The notes beneath the pieces are model-generated. The model was not told the DNA's origin. It was given only the letters and a program-made list of their open reading frames with translations, and did not search any database. A stretch of 19,562 nt of DNA from assembly GCA_937892275.1 (NCBI GenBank), contig CALAVG010000049.1, forward strand, positions 1-19,562, in the 5' to 3' direction. This DNA is from an uncultured Methanomicrobiales archaeon. Its GTDB lineage: Archaea > Thermoplasmatota > Thermoplasmata > Methanomassiliicoccales > Methanomethylophilaceae. Both the position numbers and the translations under genes were made by a program. How positions within the stretch are numbered: the stretch's first letter is position 1; each line of letters opens with the position of its first letter. Of this stretch, positions 12,537 through 19,514 are shown one piece after another.

Positions 12537-14315
12537 TCATGCGGATCCCTCTGCGGCTATGACGGTGAGGATGAACGAACCAGTCTGACCTATCACAAGG
12601 TTGTTGCTTGCCAAGGTCATGAACGTGACCGTAAGCCTGACCTGTTCCTCCGTATCCAGAACGCCCAACGACAGGCCCTGACCATCCAGAGAGAACAATG
12701 TTGCCGAACGGTGCTCCTCGTCGTGATCGATGGATATCGCTATCTGCTTCTGGAACTCCTCCGAAAGAGTCGTGACGTCCAGTCTCAGCGACGCGTTAAG
12801 GGTCTTGCCAGAACCGTTCACGATGTCCATCACGATGGATGAGGCATCGCCCGGTATCATACGGTCGACCGAGAACTCGTAGCTGCTGAGGTCCACGGGC
12901 GTTATGGGTTCGCCATCGCGCTCCGTGACCTTCACAGACACCGTTCCGCCTTTCAGTTCGGCAGAGACTATGTGGTTCCCATCCATCTTGAACGAATAGG
13001 TGGACGTTCCGGTCACTTTCTGGCCATCCAGATAGATTCCGGTCACGTAGTATCCGTCATCGGGTGTCACACTGACGTTCACCGTGCTTCCCTCACGTAC
13101 CTTCCCCGATACAGGCGTTATCTGTCCGTGAGCAGGTTGCTCCACCGTCAGATCGTAGTATGTGGGTGTGGGTGGCGTGGGAGGGGTCGGTGGTGTCGGG
13201 GGAGATACCTGTTTCCATGTGGCCGAGACCGTGTGGTCCGCCTTGATGTTTGACAGAGTATACGTGTTCCCGGACACCGTTACGGCGATGCCGTCGACCT
13301 TCAACGCGTCAAGTCCGTAACCGTCCTTGGGAGTCATCGTGAATGTCAGCGACTGACCGTCCTTGACGACGATCCTTCCCAGGGGGGTCAATGTACCTCC
13401 CTCGGAGGATGTCGCCGTGATGATGTGGTCCGCAGTCTCAGTACTGATGCGGATGCTGTGGTCCTCCCTCACGTTGGAGAAAGCATAGGAACCGCTTGCT
13501 GTGACCTCACGGCCATCCACGATGACCGTGGATACCTTATAGCCGTCCTTCGGGGCGTAGACGAAGCTCTGAGCCCCTCCGGGGGGAACGAGAACGTATC
13601 CCGTAGGGGATATGGTCGCTCCGTTATCGGTCGCAGCGGTGATCATGGGGTATCTCTGAATACCGATGTCCACTGATACGTCCGTCATGACATTCTCCAC
13701 AAGCAGATCCATGTAGGTCGGGTCGGTTATCTCCGCCTCTTTCCCATCCACGGCGATATAGTTGATCCAGCATCCCTTGTCAAGACATGTTATGCTGATC
13801 GTCAGGTCGTCACCCATGCGGAGCTTGATCTTTCCGATGGGTTCGACCTTGAAAGGCTGTGCATCCGTATCGGATGATACGGATGTACCTAATGTCAGAG
13901 GATTGCCCTCGTCATCTATACCGGCCGTTGCCAGAGACGACACGACATCGACTGTGACCTCGATGTCGACCTCTATTTCCGGAGCCTCGGTGAAAAGTAC
14001 CTGTATGCAGTGCAAGGAGAAATCCAGAACGAACGGTCTGGGGTCGTATGACGTACCCTCGACGGGGTCGCCGTCATAGAGGATCTGTGCGGTCATCCCC
14101 GTTCCGGGGTAGACTGTGATCACCTTGTGGGTTCCCAGAAGACCGTCAAGGATGGATACCGAAACGCACTCGTCCGGTTCTACCGTTCCGTCCCCTGTGT
14201 GCTCTATGGTGTAGCAATGGGGGAACAGGAGCAGTACTGCCAGTATGACCATCACCGCTACAAGTATCGCTATCTGGATGATCCTGATGTTCCTCCGTTC
14301 TTCCGATGAGTTCAT
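12537..14315 (-). CDS. Membrane-anchored InlB-type repeat protein with TasA-like end, 592 aa
   Basis: ATG at 14315 overlaps the peptidase stop (ATGA). A charged N-terminus precedes one membrane helix (12-31), with the rest probably outside. Three clear 70-residue repeats lie at about 222-292, 297-367 and 386-455: each has TPxG, a turn, PKDGY or PDDGY, a VDG/LDG strand and a final DH-or-NH-V motif (InlB B-repeat/bacterial-repeat type). Residues 155-220 and 35-110 look like two diverged copies. A PPT repeat linker (372-384) separates repeats two and three. The C-terminal part (about 470-592), with MIPGDASSIVMDIVN and a closing ILTVIAAEG, resembles TasA/camelysin. It may anchor or nucleate the secreted TasA-like neighbours; unlike them it lacks the SipW-type signal. 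Confidence 0.8.
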   Translation of the reverse strand: MNSSEERRNIRIIQIAILVAVMVILAVLLLFPHCYTIEHTGDGTVEPDECVSVSILDGLLGTHKVITVYPGTGMTAQILYDGDPVEGTSYDPRPFVLDFSLHCIQVLFTEAPEIEVDIEVTVDVVSSLATAGIDDEGNPLTLGTSVSSDTDAQPFKVEPIGKIKLRMGDDLTISITCLDKGCWINYIAVDGKEAEITDPTYMDLLVENVMTDVSVDIGIQRYPMITAATDNGATISPTGYVLVPPGGAQSFVYAPKDGYKVSTVIVDGREVTASGSYAFSNVREDHSIRISTETADHIITATSSEGGTLTPLGRIVVKDGQSLTFTMTPKDGYGLDALKVDGIAVTVSGNTYTLSNIKADHTVSATWKQVSPPTPPTPPTPPTPTYYDLTVEQPAHGQITPVSGKVREGSTVNVSVTPDDGYYVTGIYLDGQKVTGTSTYSFKMDGNHIVSAELKGGTVSVKVTERDGEPITPVDLSSYEFSVDRMIPGDASSIVMDIVNGSGKTLNASLRLDVTTLSEEFQKQIAISIDHDEEHRSATLFSLDGQGLSLGVLDTEEQVRLTVTFMTLASNNLVIGQTGSFILTVIAAEGSA

Positions 14316-14965
14316 CTTGCATCACTCCCGTCTTGGATGCAGTCGGGTATCGACTGTTGCCTGTCGGAGTCCTCTCTGATCTTCCTGACGTTCCTGATGA
14401 TGTTGCTGACCTCTGCCGCTACTAGAATGAGACATGGTATCGCTATGAGGGCGATCTTCCCCTCCATGGTGGAAAGGAATATCGTCAGCTGTCCCAACCA
14501 AGGGGATACTCCCGATACCTTGCCTATAATGTCACCGCTTGCGCTAGTGACCGTCTGGGTCGACCCGTTGGTGGGGTCGTCGTCAATGCTGTCCCCTTTG
14601 AGGGTGTATGTGAACACTCCCTCGGATTCCAATATGTCGATCACCCTGTGGGTCACGACCATGGATTCCTTGGAGATAGGGTGGGTGTAGCTGAAGGTCA
14701 GAACATCGCCGATGGCTATGTTCTTGTAGAAGTCGGAAGCGGTTTGAGGATCTGTGGGCACTTTCTTTATCCATATCAGGCTGCCCAATGGGATTGTATC
14801 TATCTCGTATTGTGTGCGGCGTTCCCCGTCCATCGAGCCGGACACGACTATCTTGAAATCAGTGTCGGTCCCGAATCCGTCGTTATGATCGTATATGTAG
14901 TAAGCGGAGAAAGAGACCGCTAACACAACGATTGCTAACGCTATTGCTTTCGAACGAGAAACCAA
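14312..14965 (-). CDS. sipW: SipW-like (archaeal type) signal peptidase I, 217 aa
   Basis: Serine protease of family S26B that removes signal peptides at the outer membrane face. Ser44 in SGSMDG is the nucleophile; His106 in VTHRV replaces the bacterial Lys; Asp125 in LKGDSID completes the site. Membrane helices lie at 7-24 and about 171-188. The frame allows GTG at 14974, but that overlaps GAGGTGAT, the ribosome binding site, exactly 8 bases before TTG at 14965; I therefore choose TTG (read MVSRSKAIAL). First gene of the operon, with two TasA-like SipW clients downstream, the same logic as sipW-tasA in Bacillus. Promoter with GTAAG repeats lies just upstream. Symbol given by analogy. Confidence 0.88.
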   Translation of the reverse strand: MVSRSKAIALAIVVLAVSFSAYYIYDHNDGFGTDTDFKIVVSGSMDGERRTQYEIDTIPLGSLIWIKKVPTDPQTASDFYKNIAIGDVLTFSYTHPISKESMVVTHRVIDILESEGVFTYTLKGDSIDDDPTNGSTQTVTSASGDIIGKVSGVSPWLGQLTIFLSTMEGKIALIAIPCLILVAAEVSNIIRNVRKIREDSDRQQSIPDCIQDGSDAR

Positions 14966-15000
14966 TGTAATCACCTCATTGTGAAAGAGGTCTAGATGTC

Positions 15001-15046
15001 AATATTAAATTACCTATGACTTACAATAGTAATCTACAAAGCTTAC
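15001..15046 (-). promoter_or_regulatory. SipW operon promoter with phased GTAAG repeats
   Basis: On the minus strand GTAAG lies at 15046-15042 and 15024-15020 (22 apart), then GTAAT at 15013-15009 (11 further), running into the TATA-like TTTAATATT at about 15010-15001. Transcription would start about 15 bases before the TTG start, so the message begins with little more than the ribosome binding site. Spacing equals that at 1282-1319. Confidence 0.6.
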
Positions 15047-15061
15047 GATAGAAAACTAACC

Positions 15062-15943
15062 GATTTTGATTCGAAGGAGTCGTTCGAGAATATCCTTCGT
15101 ATCCGAACGAAGGACTTTGCTAACCGGGAAAATAGGATCTGAGTGTTCGGAAAGGTCAATTCGATTGAACCGTTGCAAAATTTATGATAGTTCAATTCTG
15201 CTAAACTATTTCCTTTTCGGAACAAGTTGGTCGAGTTGACTTGTCAACAGAACCGATAGGAGATTTTCAGTAACACGAATTGAAGTCAAAATATTATCAA
15301 TGGATCTTGCATCGGAAATCGGATTCGGAAAGATTCCGATGTAGAAAACTTCGAGAAATCGCTTGGAATCGATTTTGTTGGAAAATGGTGTATCGGTATG
15401 TTTTGCCGATTATCGTTGATTCTTGCTAAAATGAGGGGTTGCTATGAGGATGATTATGGGGGAAAGTCATCGGATGAGTGGAAATTGGAAGATTTGAGGA
15501 GTCATCGAAAATCATGGATCTCCTATTAAGAGCTTAAAATCGGGGTTTTTGCAAAAAATTGCAAAAAATACTGTTTTGTGGTGGACACAAACAACTATTT
15601 CCCCGTTCAAACGAAATCGTTTGTACGAGGAAAAACGTTCTTCGCGGGAGGTAGTTTTGTACGAGGAAAACGGGGTAAAATCGGTGTTTAGTGTACCGCT
15701 AATAAGTGTACCATCAAAAAAGTGTGCAAAAAACGTGATTTCTTAGAAATCTTAGAAAATGACAGATTTTTGAAAATGTGATTTTGAGGAATCGGGACAA
15801 ATCATACGAAACTTGTGAAAATGAAGATTTTAGAAGTCGCAATTTCGTTAGAATCAGAATGATGTATGAAAATCGGGAGAGTAACGTGTCCGATACGATA
15901 TTGGGGATATGTGGAGAATTGGGAGAATTGGATTTTGAAGTGA
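15062..15943. other. AT-rich stretch without a convincing gene
   Basis: About 880 bases, clearly richer in A/T than both flanks and purine-rich on the plus strand. Short frames in it have no ribosome binding site and odd composition. It holds small repeats: tandem TTGCAAAAAA (15549-15568), TTGTACGAGGAAAA twice (15621-15634, 15657-15670), GTGTACC twice (15691, 15706), inverted repeats CAAACGA/TCGTTTG (15608-15623), CGAAGGA/TCCTTCG (15072-15099, CGAAGGA again at 15108) and CATCGGAAATC/GATTCCGATG (15310-15341). It could be an origin, a regulatory RNA locus or decayed element sequence; nothing decides between these. Confidence 0.5.
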
Positions 15944-16279
15944 TTAGAGTTGCAGAGAACTAACAGAATTTTCGAACAGTTCCTCAATCTTGCTCTTATC
16001 GGGGAATCCTAGGTAGATGCCGAATCTTCCTTGTTCGTAGTCTGCGAAGAAAACATCATCATAGACCTTGAAGATGATTTTCGGTAATTCCCCGGTCTCG
16101 CTCATTTCAACTTCTTCCCGTAATATACCGCATCCTATCCTTCCGTCAAAATTATCGGGAACGGATGTTACGCAGCAACGTGTACCTATCTTCCTTTTTA
16201 CGAACTCATTGAGTTGCTTGATATCGAACGGATCGCCGTTGTAGATATAATGCACATCATTGGTTCCTAACGGTTTCAT
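15944..16279 (-). CDS. Hypothetical protein, 111 aa
   Basis: ATG at 16279 (MKPLGTNDVHYIY) with GAGAGTGATC upstream and TATA-like ATTATAAT at about 16301-16309. The product has a helix KQLNEFVKRKIG (about 20-31), strands around CCVTSVPDNFDGRIGCGIL, an acidic turn, KIIFKVYDDVFFADYEQGRFGIYLG, and a C-terminal helix DKSKIEELFENSV. It is a soluble alpha/beta protein. I recognise no family. It stands alone, facing the AT-rich gap, with its own promoter, downstream of a hairpin that ends the 54-residue gene. Composition is more AT-rich than the cassette operons, like the RHH and toxin genes. Confidence 0.7.
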   Translation of the reverse strand: MKPLGTNDVHYIYNGDPFDIKQLNEFVKRKIGTRCCVTSVPDNFDGRIGCGILREEVEMSETGELPKIIFKVYDDVFFADYEQGRFGIYLGFPDKSKIEELFENSVSSLQL

Positions 16280-16317
16280 GCATGATCACTCTCTATAGAT
16301 ATTATAATAAAAGAAGT

Positions 16318-16339
16318 AGGAACGGGTTTTCCCGTTCCT
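16318..16339 (-). terminator. Perfect 9-bp hairpin, likely terminator of the 54-aa gene
   Basis: AGGAACGGG and CCCGTTCCT flank a TTTT loop on the plus strand (AAAA on the minus). On the minus strand it is followed by ACTTCTTTTATTATAA, which also holds the TATA box of the 111-residue gene. Confidence 0.6.
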
Positions 16340-16408
16340 TTTAGGGGATTGTAAGTAGTTTTACTGCGGAGATATATGAATAAGAGGTTTTTCAGATTGA
16401 TGAGATGC

Positions 16409-16573
16409 TTAGTTTTCGGTGTATTCGTTGGTTTCCTCGATTTCGGTTTCTGTCGGTTTGATGACCGCCATGACCTTTGCATAGACATCAGGTGATTTGT
16501 CTTTCGAGATTTTCACTGCAAGGTCGATGTCTTCATACTTTATCGAGATTCTTAATTTTCCATCTGTGGGCAT
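16409..16573 (-). CDS. Hypothetical small protein, 54 aa
   Basis: ATG at 16573, with GGAG 8 bases before, gives MPTDGKLRISIKYEDIDLAV then KISKDKSPDVYAKVMAVIKP and an acidic tail ending TNEYTEN. The frame is short but the ribosome binding site and TATA box (AAAATATA at 16607-16614) are well placed, so I believe it. An N-terminal strand LRISIKYEDIDLAVKIS followed by a helix could be a small DNA-binding or interaction fold, but there is no recognised motif. It lies between the recombinase pair and the 111-residue gene, on the same strand. Confidence 0.6.
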   Translation of the reverse strand: MPTDGKLRISIKYEDIDLAVKISKDKSPDVYAKVMAVIKPTETEIEETNEYTEN

Positions 16574-16606
16574 TGATTTCACTCCGATGACAATATGGAC
16601 TTTCCT

Positions 16607-16625
16607 AAAATATAACCGTTCTTAC
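16607..16625 (-). promoter_or_regulatory. Promoter of the 54-aa gene with one GTAAG
   Basis: On the minus strand GTAAG (16625-16621) stands six bases before the TATA-like TTATATTTTA. It is a single copy, so a weaker example of the arrangement seen at the four phased promoters, possibly by chance. Confidence 0.35.
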
Positions 16626-16640
16626 AAAAGTAGTCATTAT

Positions 16641-16666
16641 GGCGTACTATAGTATGCATATTATGC
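16641..16666. repeat. Two adjacent palindromes downstream of the recombinase gene
   Basis: TACTATAGTA (16645-16654) is followed at once by GCATA-T-TATGC (16656-16666). They lie about 125 bases past the 3' end of the serine recombinase gene, in a stretch with no gene (16626-16789). Imperfect palindromes of this size are typical of serine recombinase binding sites, but no matching second copy is seen in the window. Confidence 0.4.
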
Positions 16667-16789
16667 GCGATATTCGATGTTTTACATTGACAATGGGAAT
16701 CTTTCAAAAAAAGGATCATAGTGTGTGTAAGGGGGTTTATGGGAGTCCCGTGATAGGATGATGCGTGTAATGGAAAGTTGTCGGATACA

Positions 16790-17695
16790 TCATCCAAACT
16801 TGCGTGAACCCCCAAAAACTGTCATCTGGATAGATGGCAGTCGATGGTAAACGTTCGGAGATATGGGAACGGGGGGGGGGGGATCCCCATCCCGCTCGTT
16901 CTCGGTCGGTTTCTCCTTCTTAGGCTTGTATTTTTTGGATTTCAATGCGGGACCTACTTTTCCCTGTGCAAGAGCCTGTGCGTAGCGATTCTTGAACTCG
17001 TCGAGCTTATCCTCATCCTTCAAACGACGGGTCACAGTGAGCCTAGAAACGCTGTGTACGGACGCGACGTCCCTCAGAGAGTATCCCATATCGGCATAGG
17101 CCAAAAGGAGGTCTATATCGAACTTATCGACACGGCTGAGAGGTCTCCCTATGTGTTTCCCTTCCGCCCGGGCTCTCATGAGTCCCGCCTTTACTTTTTG
17201 CCCGTGACCAGAAACATACCCCTCTGCTGTGTGTGCTTTGAACGTGTTCATTAACATCCCATCAGGGGTGGACGGATCGATGTTCTCTGCCGCTACGTAT
17301 TTCAGTTTGACACTCATCTCTGTCAGTTCTTCGATGAGCTTGTTGGTGTCCCTCATGTTCCTGGACAACCTGTCTGAATCGAGGACTATGAACATCGTGA
17401 TCAAGTGCTTCTTATCATTACGGTGATTCCTCATGATGTATCCATATGCTTGATCCAACCCTGGTCTGTCATCATTCTGACCTGTGGACTCGTCCTTGAA
17501 CTCCTTCAATATCACGACAGAGTTCTTCTTTGCCCACTTGCGTATAGCCATCAACTGTGATTCGGGGTTCTGCCCCTTATCATCCGTGGATACTCTTGCA
17601 TATGCTATCGCATAGGTCATCTGGACGATCTCTTGGACATCGTCATTCTGTTGCTCATTCTCTGTGTCTATCAATTCCTGTGTGTTGTCTTCCAT
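16790..17695 (-). CDS. Serine recombinase (resolvase/invertase family), 301 aa
   Basis: ATG at 17695, six bases after the upstream stop; the longer frame to 17737 would overlap that gene. Catalytic domain at about 28-165: AYARVS with Arg34 and nucleophile Ser36, DDRPGL with Arg77, and DSDRLSR with Asp108, Arg109 and Arg112, so all key residues are present. GRP (183-185) begins the arm, and a helix-turn-helix follows (about 192-226, YSLRDVASVHSVSRLTVTRRL). It makes staggered breaks at two-base crossovers through a Ser-DNA link. A basic Lys/Pro tail (247-265) ends in DPPPPVPISPN encoded by a run of twelve C. It lies in an operon with a dead two-domain recombinase, its probable partner. Confidence 0.9.
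   Translation of the reverse strand: MEDNTQELIDTENEQQNDDVQEIVQMTYAIAYARVSTDDKGQNPESQLMAIRKWAKKNSVVILKEFKDESTGQNDDRPGLDQAYGYIMRNHRNDKKHLITMFIVLDSDRLSRNMRDTNKLIEELTEMSVKLKYVAAENIDPSTPDGMLMNTFKAHTAEGYVSGHGQKVKAGLMRARAEGKHIGRPLSRVDKFDIDLLLAYADMGYSLRDVASVHSVSRLTVTRRLKDEDKLDEFKNRYAQALAQGKVGPALKSKKYKPKKEKPTENERDGDPPPPVPISPNVYHRLPSIQMTVFGGSRKFG
16871..16882. repeat. Twelve-base G run (C run in the recombinase gene)
   Basis: Lies in the coding strand as DPPPP near codon 271-274 of the recombinase. One base less gives an end at about 19 further residues (FPYLRTFTIDC and onwards); one base more gives a longer alternative tail. It may be a phase-variable site or an assembly length error. Confidence 0.75.
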
Positions 17696-17700
17696 AAATA

Positions 17701-18564
17701 TCAGCCTTTGATTAATTCGAACATACGCTGATCCCAAGATTCAGCTTTCCTTTTAAGTTCGTAGAATATCGTCATCTGATTGTGGAATGCGATGGATTCG
17801 GGATTGTGAGTGAAATCTATATTGTTCAAGTCGGTTGAACAGAGGGATACACCGATATCGGCAAGATACTTCGAGGCCATGTTAAAAGCATCTTCTTGAA
17901 GAGTGTTGACGTAGGGTACGACGACCTTGCTGACACCTCTGTTCATTATTAGGAACCCGTATAGTGCCTGCAGACCCTTGCGGTCGAACCCTTTCCCGTG
18001 ATCAATGTCATGGAATGTCCTTACGATGTTGTGTCCGTATTTCTGCGCCCAGACAAGAATCCTTGCATCTTGTACCTCCTTGCATTTCCACTCTGGTTCA
18101 CGGTCATCGGTACGAGTATATGCTACAACATCGTCGCACAACTTACGGAACTTTGATGTTTTGAAGGAATAGCTGCGTTTCTCAGCAGGATAGTGTGACT
18201 TGGGATCCATGGTGAGTATCTCAACTCCAAAATCATTGAGGGTATTCACCGTACTGTTGATTACATTGAGTTTGTCAGAAAATCTGTCCGTGTTGTATAT
18301 AAGAAGCTTGTTGTTGAATTGAGTATTGTCTTCGACGGACAGGAACAGATGTCCTATCATCTCACAGAGAGCATCATCGGATTCTTCCTTATCCCTGTAG
18401 ACATTTCTTATACGCGCATTCTCCATTCTCGATGCATAATCGAGAAGGATTCTTTCCTGTTCTTCTGCGGATGGCCCGTCCCCACCTATGTAGTCTCTCA
18501 CATAGATTGTGATGTTCTGTATCAGTCCGCCCGTGTCATTTAAGATTTCGTTAGAGTCATACAT
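17701..18564 (-). CDS. Tandem catalytically dead serine recombinase-like protein, 287 aa
   Basis: ATG at 18564 has GAGG 8 bases upstream (GAGGTG-TATCAA-ATG); the GTG at 18573 is that site, not the start. It holds two resolvase-like domains. Domain 1 (about 17-120): NITIYVRDY, AEEQERILLDYASRM, NKLLIYNTDRFSDKLN, DFGVEIL. It keeps Arg23, Asp93 and Arg94 but has Tyr25 for Ser and Asp97 for the last Arg. Domain 2 (about 145-270): VVAYTRTDDREP, FDRKGLQALYGFLIMN (compare DRPGLDQAYGYIMRN in the downstream recombinase), VVVPYVNTLQED. It keeps Arg151 and Arg195 but has Asp153 for Ser and Asn-Thr for Asp-Arg. No DNA-binding domain. Probably a dimerisation partner or regulator of the recombinase six bases downstream (inference). 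Confidence 0.72.
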   Translation of the reverse strand: MYDSNEILNDTGGLIQNITIYVRDYIGGDGPSAEEQERILLDYASRMENARIRNVYRDKEESDDALCEMIGHLFLSVEDNTQFNNKLLIYNTDRFSDKLNVINSTVNTLNDFGVEILTMDPKSHYPAEKRSYSFKTSKFRKLCDDVVAYTRTDDREPEWKCKEVQDARILVWAQKYGHNIVRTFHDIDHGKGFDRKGLQALYGFLIMNRGVSKVVVPYVNTLQEDAFNMASKYLADIGVSLCSTDLNNIDFTHNPESIAFHNQMTIFYELKRKAESWDQRMFELIKG

Positions 18565-18670
18565 TTGATACACCTCAGTATCAGTTGTTCACGTTTAGTT
18601 GAAAAGAGTTTTATGGATCGATGCGAACCATATTCACTGCCCACATACACAATATGTTCATATCTTACTA

Positions 18671-18934
18671 TTAACCCCCCATTGTCCTCCGCATCTTCAT
18701 CTTCTCCATCTTCATGACATAGTCGCTTGCAGCCTCACGGCAACGGGGACAGTAGTGGCGGATGTAAGGGTAGTATCTGATCACCCTCCATCCGGTCGAT
18801 ACCGCCTGTTCCTCCACCTTTGCCAATGCCTTTGCGATGTCGTTGTTGCCGGGTGCATCCACGGTGAAGTACTCCGATTGGAGACATCCGCTGCATAGCA
18901 TCGAGAATCTGACCTTGCCGTTCGCGATCTTCAC
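18671..18934 (-). CDS. Small zinc-ribbon-like protein, 87 aa
   Basis: GTG start at 18934 (read MKIANGKVRFSML) overlaps the preceding TGA as GTGA, with GGAGG exactly 8 bases before. CSGC (about 14-17) and CPRC (about 65-68) form a likely four-Cys zinc site; between them lie a strand, a helix DIAKALAKVEEQAVS, and GWRVI. The end is a basic Met/Lys-rich helix (DYVMKMEKMKMRR). The Cys-helix-GW-V-CPxC order equals that of the 79-residue protein two genes upstream, so they are probably paralogs. Last gene of the right-hand operon. Function unknown; zinc ribbons of this size often bind nucleic acids or proteins. Confidence 0.68.
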   Translation of the reverse strand: MKIANGKVRFSMLCSGCLQSEYFTVDAPGNNDIAKALAKVEEQAVSTGWRVIRYYPYIRHYCPRCREAASDYVMKMEKMKMRRTMGG

Positions 18935-19164
18935 TCCTTCCGCCTCCACAGTTTGATGGGCTGATGGGGTGGGTTGTCGCGGTATCCCACGAACTCCACG
19001 AGATCCCATTTGCAGAGGTATTGGAGAGCCTTGTCCACGGAATGCTTAAAGCGGTCAGAATCGCAGTTCAAAGCATCTGGGTACATGGCATTGACGATAT
19101 CCCTTGCGGACAGTGTCTCCGATCCCATGGCCTCGAATACCTTGTCCCTGAAGGGAATGGTCAT
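18931..19164 (-). CDS. Winged-helix-like small protein, 77 aa
   Basis: ATG at 19164 (MTIPFRDKVFEAMG) overlaps the previous gene's TGA (ATGA); the longer frame to 19359 would cover that gene. FRDKVFEAMGSETLSARDIVNAMYP, then DRFKHSVDKALQYLCKWDLVEFVGY and IKLWRRKE follow the winged-helix order: helix, helix ('SARDIV'), recognition helix with LQYL, then a wing strand pair after WDLVEFV. So a DNA-binding regulator is plausible; no family match. It sits between two zinc proteins in one operon, all overlapping by 1-4 bases, and could regulate the island. Confidence 0.65.
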   Translation of the reverse strand: MTIPFRDKVFEAMGSETLSARDIVNAMYPDALNCDSDRFKHSVDKALQYLCKWDLVEFVGYRDNPPHQPIKLWRRKE

Positions 19165-19400
19165 TCGGGTGCCCCCATGCCCTCTTTGAGCTTGCTCTCG
19201 GCACATACGGGGCAGACGACCATGAATGTGTTGCCGTCGGAGTATACGGTCCATCCTTTGCGGAGGAATGCCTTGCCTATGTGCGTCATGGTGTTGGGTA
19301 CGTATACGGGGTGGTGCAGATTGATCTCCACCCTCCCCTCCGTCCCGCAGACGGCACACCGTTTCACGAAGGTCTTAGGCTGGTCCATCTGGGAGGTCAT
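19161..19400 (-). CDS. Small zinc-ribbon-like protein, 79 aa
   Basis: ATG at 19400 overlaps the upstream stop as TGATG, with GGAGG 8 bases before. CAVC (15-18) and CPVC (63-66) are a likely zinc site; between them EINLHHPVYVP, a helix TMTHIGKAFLRKG and GWTVYS. The second half of the ribbon comes at the end (FMVVCPVCAES). Same architecture as the 87-residue protein at 18671-18934 (CxxC, helix, GW-V, CPxC), so the operon carries two related copies around a winged-helix gene. No family recognised. Confidence 0.7.
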   Translation of the reverse strand: MTSQMDQPKTFVKRCAVCGTEGRVEINLHHPVYVPNTMTHIGKAFLRKGWTVYSDGNTFMVVCPVCAESKLKEGMGAPE

Positions 19401-19514
19401 CAGTCATGCCTCCTGTCGCTGTGGCGGTAGGCATCGGTGTTGGCGAGCCTGTAGACCTTTCCGGCGGAAAGAAGTCCTTCCAAGGTCTCTTGGAAGGCAT
19501 CCCTGTCCTTCAGA
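19400..19514 (-). CDS. C-terminal fragment of a winged-helix-like protein
   Basis: Stop TGA at 19400-19402; open on the minus strand to 19514, where adapter sequence begins, so the start is missing. Visible residues: LKDRDAFQETLEGLLSAGKVYRLANTDAYRHSDRRHD. ETLEGLLSAGKVYRL looks like the recognition helix and wing of a winged-helix domain. First visible gene of the right-hand operon. Any reading into 19515-19562 is artefact. Confidence 0.55.

Noticed and set aside
15043..15987. Several 60-65 residue frames in the AT-rich stretch
   Set aside because: No ribosome binding site or TATA box at the right distance; composition follows the local AT bias.
16276..16815. Minus-strand frames of 70 and 78 residues at 16276-16488 and 16579-16815
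   Set aside because: They overlap the better supported 54-residue gene, the hairpin and the promoter, and lack start signals.
1..19514. CRISPR array, tRNA or rRNA
   Set aside because: I looked for regular repeat-spacer units, cloverleaf arms and rRNA sequence and saw none; the 11-bp GTAAG steps are far too short for CRISPR.
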